Shown here piece after piece: positions 58,331-64,000 of a stretch of 64,000 nt of DNA. Location of the stretch: contig OY821518.1 in assembly GCA_963682025.1 (NCBI GenBank), forward strand, positions 29,673,991 through 29,737,990. The letters are read 5' to 3'. Position 1 is the first letter of the stretch. Every line of letters begins with the position of its first letter. The DNA comes from Cordilura impudica. Taxonomy: Eukaryota > Arthropoda > Insecta > Diptera > Scathophagidae. The notes beneath the pieces are model-generated. The model did not search any database. It worked only from the letters and a program-made list of their open reading frames with translations, and was not told the origin of the DNA. The position numbers were made by a program, and so were the translations under genes.

Positions 58331-59115
58331 AACAAGTAAGAAAATTATAGTCGGTCTAGACCGACTATATGATACCCTATACCATGGTTTAGAGACCCTA
58401 TCTTTCGGTCCAACTACTTCGATATAGAAAATAAGCATAAACCAAATTTGAGTGGGATTTTTATTAATTTTTTGGCTGCAGATATGAAAAAGTTCATATC
58501 GGATGCTATATCTATAAAGGGACTAGGTCCAAAAATGGACCGATCCTGATCATGTTTGGTAAAATCTCTTGTATTTTGCAAAAATATGTACAAACAAAAT
58601 TTGAGAAGAATCAGTGCAATATTTTTGTTTTTTAATTGATTTAAGTGAAGATCGGGAAGCAGCTCTATATGGGGTCAAAGGGATCATTTTTGGACTACTC
58701 ATTAGTGGATGTAATGAACGCATACAAACCCAATTTGAGTAAGATCTATATGACAATTTGGATCTTATGGCAATTTATGTCGATTTCATATGGGTAATTT
58801 GTATGGGGGCTAGGTCTGAACATGGACCGATTCTCACCAATTTCAATAGCGTTCATCCCATGGCCGATAAAAGCTTATATGCCAAATTTCATCAAAATAT
58901 ATTCATATTTGCGACCTGCAGTTTGATTACAAGCTTTACATGGACACACAGACGGACGGACGGACGGACGGACGGACATTGTTAAATCAACTCAGAAAGT
59001 GATTCTGATTCGATCGGTATAATTAAAGATGGGTCTAGGTCAAATATTTTTGGTTGTTACAAACAGCAGCACAAAGTCATTATACCCAAACCACATAGTG
59101 GTATAGGGTATAAAT
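58331..59115 (+). mobile_element. Mini-me-like element, family B (near complete), nested
   Basis: It begins AACAAGTAAGAAAATTATAG with TCGGTCTAGACCGACTATAT, carries (GGAC)n at about 58954-58977 and ends GTGGTATAGGGTATAAA. It lies inside the long-TIR element at 56889-59427 and is therefore younger than it. The short ORF at 58758-58985 corresponds to the one at 107-358 in family B copy 1 and ends at the GGAC run. Confidence 0.82.
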
Positions 59116-59427
59116 ATAGTAAACCATATATTTAATTTAATTTAAACACTGGATTTGTATTTCTCATGTAAATAGCTTCAAATTGATACCAGAATTGTTA
59201 ATTTGAACGATAATTTCTCAAGTTATTGACGTTTTTCACAGTAGTGCCAAATCCAAAATTTGTTAAAAATTACCATTTTCAAATGTCCATATATTGGCCA
59301 AAAATAAGCAAAATGAATTACAAATTGAGATATGAGGGTTTAATCACCATAAGTTTCAGTGGTAATTTTTAAAAATAAATCTATTACTATGGAGCAACAC
59401 TCACTGGGTGATTTGACATGGTGACCC

Positions 59428-59856
59428 TACTGTAATTTTAAGGTCTGATAACTTATATTATGATGTACTCAGTAATCTTAAAAATTCAGTAGATACAGTT
59501 ATTGCGTACTTTAGCAAATGGAGAATCTCAGTAAACACTACTTAAACCCAGTCAATTTTCTTTACAAGGAAAAGAAAATAATACTTTCTACCACAGCAAA
59601 ATATCAAAGTCAATAGAGTCGATGCCCTTTGGCAGACAAATGCTAAATATCTACATATGTGTAATACTAGACAGAAACCCGTTATTTAACGAGCATATTA
59701 GTAACACAGTAGACAAGGTCAATATCACTTCTAAAATACTATACCCTCTTATGAACCGAAAATCCAATCTCAGTATTGAAAATAAGCTATTAGTCTTAGA
59801 TGTAGTATATCATGCAATATTAACCTATGCTGCTCCTGCTTGGTGCAATACTTCTG
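59428..59856 (+). pseudogene. Second LINE reverse transcriptase, right part
   Basis: After the TACT duplication the frame continues VILRSDNLYYDVLSNLKNSV and AYFSKWRISVN, the usual RT thumb entry. Then, one frame away, come YICVILDRNPLFNEHISNTV and ILYPLMNRKSNLSIENKLLV, then AILTYAAPAWCNT (59815-59853), the conserved LINE C-terminal block of Jockey type. It is cut again by the MITE at 59857. A possible remnant of the last codons (FLIRCENSSYEHINALL) is seen at about 60230-60285. Confidence 0.85.
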
Positions 59857-60093
59857 GGGCCAAATCACCGCATTCGTTATCGAAATTTTTCGATCGAAAT
59901 CATTTTTTTATTTCCCAAAATAAAATTTTAAGTATAATTTTTCTTTCTCACAGTTGAAGAATTGTGGCCTCTGGTTAAGAAGAAAATATTGGTCGAGCGC
60001 TTGTCCATCTTCTTTAAATAAATAACCAAAATATGGAATTTCGATTGATTTTACTCGATATAGAATGCGGTGATTTGGTCCCTGATTTTCACT
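59857..60093. mobile_element. MITE, family E, in the LINE
   Basis: The left terminus GGGGCCAAATCACCGCATTC (59857) and the right terminus, complement of GGGACCAAATCACCGCATTC (ending about 60093), form an inverted repeat extending into a TATCGA segment. The 237-bp element has no coding capacity. A lone end of the same family is near 47604. No clean target duplication could be read. Confidence 0.75.
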
Positions 60094-63000
60094 TAAAATA
60101 AATATGTCAAAAGAAGCTTTTAAAAATTATTTTTAATCTACCATTTCACTGTTCAACTTTACGTCTCCACTCTCTTTCAAATATCCGAATGGTTAAGGAC
60201 AAAATAAATAATAATAATACAACTGAAAAATTTCTTATAAGATGCGAAAATTCTTCTTATGAACACATTAATGCTTTACTTCCTTTAGGCCTATTTATTT
60301 GATACCACTCAGTCGTATGAATTTTCGACATAAAAATCCGACGAAATTCATCATAGTCGTACCGACATAATTTCTGCATACTTAGGCCACATAAACCATC
60401 ACACTCAAGTCTTATGAAAACAGCTGTTTAGAATAACAAACAAATTTATTTTGATATTTATATCTTATTTCCACTTTCTTTGTTTTTCCTTTTTCTTAAT
60501 ATTACAAAAAAAAAAAAACAACTCTGGTCATACTGTCAATTCCATAACATAAGCTTTTGACATGATGACGTTTTCATAATACTCTACTTTTCGACAGGTC
60601 ATATTACAAAGTGTTCTAGTGTAAACTGGCCTTGAATTGAATACTTTTAACTATTAACGCTCCCTTTATTAATTTATTTTTTTTTATTGACCATAAAGGT
60701 TTTTTGAATATATTTTCCTTAACATTACTATAAAATAATATTTAAGATAATTACAGTGTATCATGTAAGCTATATATTTAAGTTGAAGAGCCAAAACTGG
60801 CTAAACTCTTAACGTTTATATATCAAAATTATTGTATTCCTAAATTTAATATTGTTAACAATAAAATAAATTGAAAAAAAAGAAAAAAAATAATATACAT
60901 AGAAGAAAAGATCATCTATAATTTATTTGATATTTCATTAATTTTTGTTTTTTTAAACAAAAAATTATATACATTTTTTAATCACAAGAATTCATAAAAA
61001 AGAAACAACAAAAGCAAATAAAACTAAGATATCACTTTTATATACATTTAGGAATAAAAATTAGTTAGTTTTGCTTGTTTAACAGACTATGGACCCTTCA
61101 ACTATTTCAGTTTTAATTTGGTCTACCGATATATCTATATTTTTTATAAAAATTATACTTTATCTAATGCCTTCAATGGTTCCTTCAGTGAAGGAATTTG
61201 GTTAACATGATCTTCTATATTGGCGTCACAATGTATCTACATAATTCTATGCTGTCTGGAATTATATTTAGATAATCCACCTCTTCATAGATTTCCAGAT
61301 CAGTTTCGGGAGTCCCGGTGATTGTAAAATAAAATTTAATAACGTCTTTTTCGCTCCAATTGTTTTGATTATGTTTTTCGTAACAGGCAGCTAAAGGTGA
61401 TTTTTTTATGAAAACAATTTAAAAACTCCAAAAATATGAGGTGCTTATCTTATATTTGCAGGTACAAAAAGTGCACTTAAAGAAGGAAATTATTATTGAA
61501 TTTTGAAAAATAAAAATAAACAAAAATTTTGTGCATTTATAGGCAAAGCGTACTTCAGAAAAAGGCAGTTAAGTCAAAACTACTGTACAAAAAAATTTTA
61601 TATTAATATTAACTCCTGTAAAAAAGGGAAATAAATTCAATTGTAAATATATTTTTATAATTCTATCTTTGCTAAAAATATAAAATATTATTATCGTTTG
61701 ATATCGTTTTTGTTCTCATTGAAGCTCAATAATTAAGTTTAACGTTTACTGTATCAGAGTTGCTTATTATCTATAAATGGATAGATTGTAAATAACGTTT
61801 ATTAAATAATACTTTTAATAAATTATAAAAAATAAATTAGTAAAAAATAAAAAAATTATGTGAATCTTGATATGTTCGAAAGCTAGGTGGATGAGTATCC
61901 ATCCATTCTTATATCCGAACCCGGATCTACTCCTTATATGATAATCGTATTCTATACGATCTTTAAAAAAAATCTTTAAGCAACAAATATTTGGCATTAT
62001 GATTGGGAACAAACACCTTATCCGTCCTTAATGCTTATTTCATATTTGAGTTGTGATTTTAGATGTAAATTACATTCTTGGTTCTAGGGTATTTTGGGTA
62101 CCGTATCCATCATTATATTTCTGTGGGGATTTAGTTCTGAACTTGAAGTGATTTTCCGGAAATTTTATCAGTAAATTTTATCGAGCTGTAGTTTGATAAC
62201 AAAAAGCAATATTGAAGTCAGTGAGCTTTTGTACAATCGTAATTTGAAACATATGAGCCACCCCATTGACCAAACAATTCATTGGATGGTGCCTGCTAAA
62301 TGATCGTATGTTTTTTTTTTTTTTTTTTGCTGGTGTTGTTTTTATAGGTATCACATGACATGAAAGACAAGGCTTTTTTTCTCTATGCTTTTTGCATTTT
62401 GTAATTTGTAAACATTTCAAATTCATCAATGATGGCTATAAATTTAATTTCAAATCCATATACGGTTGGAATTTAGGTTTTATATTTTTTTTCTTCTTTT
62501 TTTTCCATTCCTTCAACTCTAGAGGAAATCTTCAATACTAACTCAGTCGTACAAGCATATTTAATATATTAAGCTTAGCTAAAATCCATATGTTTGTGTA
62601 GTTTTTTATTTAGTTTATTTCTTTCTCGTCTGCCCATTCGATTGTTTGCAGTGCAGTCATCAATGGAGCCTGTCTGTTTGTGTGGTTCATTGAAAGAGAT
62701 AAAAACTAATTCGTAGTTGTAGCTAAAAGGAGTTCTGTTTTATTTCTGAGGAATTGCAATGCTGTTATCAAAAAGTCAGTGAGTAAATTAAAGCAATTTG
62801 CAGCAATCAATTTAAATAACATTTTTAAATTTTGGTTTTATGTTTGTTGGTGTTCTTCACTGAAATGAATATTTGAGTTAGTAGCTGTGATATTCTCATT
62901 AGATTTAAACTAAAACATTTTAATGTCTGATCTTCTCGAAAGCTATCATAAGCAACGAATATATGCTTTGAAGAATTGGTTAAGAACACAGTCGTATCAT

Positions 63001-63118
63001 GAGCTTATTCTCCCTTTTAAGATTTTCTATAGGATGAAATTAGTACAATGATTCTTTTCAATCATTAGGTTCTAAAATTATGGCAGCTGATGCTAATAAT
63101 GGCAAGCGTTGTTAGTTA
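60094..63118. other. Long AT-rich stretch, nothing firmly recognised
   Basis: The first 200 bp may hold the LINE C-terminus. Beyond that I saw no coding motif, RNA gene or repeat shared with the window. Poly-A and poly-T runs give the only low-complexity features (60507, 62313). ORFs of 65 and 83 codons on the minus strand lack motifs. Confidence 0.4.
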
Positions 63119-63740
63119 CAGGGTACGCCATCTTTTATGTCGGTATGGCAAGTTTTAATAACCATGACATTTGTCAACTGATTGGCTTAAGAATACGTAT
63201 TTTTGAAACGTCAAGCCAGTACAACTGTTATCATGCATGGATTTACAATAAAATTGCGCGCCGAAATATATAGTACCGCTGTGTATTTAGAGAAATCATT
63301 CAGTTGTGTTAACTTAACGTTCATATCGTTGAAAATATCGTGGCCAAGATGCACCGTCTAACAACACTTCGTCGTTTAGTATAAAATTTTTTGATCGCGG
63401 GACAGTGGAAGATCGTCTTAATCCTGTTAGTCAACGCATAAAAAGTTCCAATGAGTTGATTAGGATGGAGTGTTAACGAGAACCCAAATAAGTCATATCA
63501 TCAGCTGGCCTAGCGTTTTGGAGTCAGTGGAACTACTTTGCGGCATATTATTAAGGATGATTTGCATTTGACTCAAAGAATTTTGAAAGCAAATTGTGAT
63601 GTACGACGAGACCCATTTCAAACTGTGGCTGCGTTAACATTAAAAATTGTTGCAGTTGGGGAACTGAGAATCGATACGAGATCCAGAAAATATCAAAAAG
63701 TAACTGTTTGGGCCGGCGCACTGTGGTCAATATTTTGAGA
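63119..63740 (+). pseudogene. Truncated Tc1/mariner-type transposase with left terminal repeat
   Basis: A TA at 63117-63118 is followed by CAGGGTACGCCATCTTTTAT, a terminal repeat close to that of the element at 49312-50602. Coding traces on the plus strand are VAKMHRLTTLRRLV (63343), NENPNKSYHQLA, RFGVSGTTLRHIIKDDLHL (63517-63573; helix-turn-helix region of the DUF4817-like type) and, after a deletion, SRKYQKVTVWAGALW (63684-63725), which lies past the first catalytic Asp in the family. The catalytic centre is lost apart from this scrap, and no right terminus was found. Confidence 0.8.
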
Positions 63741-64000
63741 TAGCGGCCAAAACTCCTTTTGGTTTTTGTTCTCCGATTTTAAAGTTATTAGACTCATATG
63801 AAAGTAGGCAGGAGTAAACCTCGGAAGCCAAAAAATTAGAACTCTATTTCAACTATTTCACTGAGAACAGGGTGGTCCAAAATGGGCTTTTTCAGAATTT
63901 AGTAAATTTATGATATTTTTAGTTAATTTTTAAAGGTTAAATGATCATAACTTTTTTGTTTTTCAAGATTTTTGGACGAAATAAATTTTGTGTTGTAACT
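63741..64000. other. Unrecognised end of window
   Basis: An ACAGGGTGGTCCAAAATGGG phrase at about 63867 looks like the start of a further repeat, but it runs off the window. Confidence 0.35.

Larger units (their letters stand above)
56889..59427. mobile_element. Long-TIR DNA element with 4-bp target duplication, inserted in LINE RT
   Basis: Inverted arms of about 280 bp lie at 56889-57175 and about 59160-59427. The left end is GGGTCATTCCATGTCCAATC and the right end is the complement of GGGTCACCATGTCAAATCAC. Shared landmarks are GTTGCTCCATA, ACTGAAACTTATGGTGAT and TTTGGCACTACTGTGAAAAA. TACT flanks both sides (56885-56888 and 59428-59431). Between the arms lie another inverted repeat (57275-57880) and a family B mini-me copy (58331-59115). 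No transposase was recognised. The superfamily is unknown; a 4-bp duplication narrows it but does not decide it. Confidence 0.85.

Overview
The window is AT-rich eukaryotic DNA that reads as a repeat graveyard of a fly genome. Three things point to a dipteran, probably a higher (schizophoran or calyptrate) fly: the mix of Tc1/mariner, piggyBac, Jockey-type LINE and Helitron remnants; mini-me-like elements with a TATACCCTC head hairpin and a (GTCY)n core; and the general style of the AT-rich spacers. I cannot name the species. No intact host gene, tRNA, rRNA, CRISPR array or prokaryotic operon was recognised, so there is no pathway here. The relationships between features are insertion, nesting and decay.

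Layout. 1-5.4 kb: a mini-me-like copy cut by the window edge and abutting a broken 157-residue ORF (454-1011, minus); a mini-me element flanked by 7-bp-unit arrays (2565-3695); a (GTCT)n element with internal tandem repeats (4424-4815); the first of at least eight short Helitrons. 6.4-12.6 kb: a decayed Tc1 transposase (6480-7372, minus) beside an 8-bp tandem array; a duplicated block containing a MITE inside a MITE (11012-11380); another mini-me copy; two Helitrons. 15-26 kb: two Helitrons around a minisatellite, several mini-me copies in series, and a 2.5-kb foldback element with arms of about 0.87 kb (23051-25526). 30.6-33.3 kb: a Helitron split by a piggyBac-like element with a dead transposase. 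34.2-34.9 kb: a mariner pseudogene. 37.0-45.5 kb: an 8.5-kb satellite of 7-bp ATTTTNN units, almost pure (ATTTTTA)n over about 7 kb, ending in the tail of a mini-me element. 48-50.6 kb: a long mini-me copy and a complete 1291-bp Tc1/mariner-superfamily element with TA target duplication and both terminal inverted repeats, broken only by two single-base frameshifts. 54.2-60.3 kb: two Jockey-type LINE pseudogenes, riddled with insertions; one has a 2539-bp long-TIR element placed exactly after the reverse transcriptase FADDT motif, with a 4-bp target duplication. 63.1-63.7 kb: a truncated transposase related to the 50-kb one.

The most interesting observations are (i) the apparent seeding of a multi-kilobase satellite by the simple-sequence tail of a mobile element, seen at two loci at different stages of expansion; (ii) the Helitron family with clean TC...CTAG ends; (iii) two long inverted repeats that could make hairpin RNA; and (iv) the nested insertions, several with readable target sites, which give a relative chronology. 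I found no convincing new cellular system. All family calls come from reading motifs by eye, without database searches.
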